This document shows positions 63,930 to 64,000 of a DNA stretch of 64,000 nt, one piece after another. The DNA comes from Trichobilharzia szidati. Its lineage: Eukaryota; Platyhelminthes; Trematoda; Strigeidida; Schistosomatidae. Where the stretch lies: contig OX235271.1 of assembly GCA_944472155.2 (NCBI GenBank), positions 64,462,416 through 64,526,415 on the forward strand. The letters are read 5' to 3'. The stretch's first letter is position 1; each line of letters begins with the position of its first letter. Both the position numbers and the translations under genes were made by a program. The notes under the pieces are model-generated. The model saw only the letters and a program-made list of their open reading frames with translations, was not told the DNA's origin and did no database searches.

Positions 63930-64000
63930 TATATGAATGTAATATCAGCTAGTGAAACAATGAAAATCAAAGAGTACCAGACAGTTATCTCGTACTAGTT
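63930..64000 (-). repeat. Hammerhead-SINE, cut by window edge
   Basis: The 3' part of the family is visible (ATCAGCTAGTGAAACAATG, AAAATCAAAGAGTACCAGAC on the plus strand). The ribozyme core would lie beyond 64000. Confidence 0.5.

Overview
The window looks like schistosome (blood fluke) nuclear DNA, on three grounds. It is AT-rich with long introns, host coding capacity is sparse, and the repeats include Sm-alpha-like hammerhead-ribozyme SINEs, RTE-type non-LTR retrotransposons, Gypsy-like LTRs and many Penelope-like elements (PLEs). The species cannot be fixed by eye. I see no bacterial genes, rRNA, functional tRNA or CRISPR array.

Two host genes can be supported. On the + strand, three phase-0 exons (273-697, 5751-6167, 12435-13004 or 13019) encode most of mitochondrial methionyl-tRNA formyltransferase (MTFMT); its 5' exon(s) lie off the left edge. 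On the - strand, two exons (26113-25880 and 18442-17891) encode a predicted four-pass membrane protein of about 261 residues that I cannot name. Its single visible intron is 7.4 kb.

Nearly everything else is mobile DNA in many layers. RTE-like LINE copies (called LINE-1 here; box F-x-DD-x-C-L) lie at 1-185, 11490-12345, 21972-22058, 22324-22470, 24701-25614, 28003-28911, 50002-50941, 52045-52556, 55062-56045, 57236-59761 and 60392-60625. A second LINE family (LINE-2; YADD box) lies at 6479-7759, 21645-21970, 33790-34605 and 47614-48812. A third LINE 3' end lies at 1625-2332. Several copies keep clear target-site duplications (TSDs). A Gypsy-like gag-protease remnant with a 5' LTR occupies 19865-21301, and related or other solo LTRs lie at 15208-15547, 22687-23029 and 56576-57036.

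PLE fragments carrying a GIY-YIG endonuclease domain and/or reverse transcriptase motifs fall into at least six tail families, called P1 to P6 here. Many are arranged as inverted pairs with tails pointing outward. The best case is the 3.3 kb palindromic unit at 36482-39753, bounded by a 12-bp near-identical TSD. PLE tails repeatedly carry hammerhead-like motifs (CTGANGA, GAAA and complementary arms). Three SINE types are present: a tRNA-headed SINE whose 3' end matches the RTE tail, a tRNA-headed SINE followed by a hammerhead ribozyme, and a chimera with the same head but a different body. The region from about 62.3 kb to 63.9 kb is low-complexity sequence with no gene I can recognise.

Family names P1-P6, LINE-1/2/3 and R1 are local labels. 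Boundaries were read by eye and are approximate unless a TSD is quoted.
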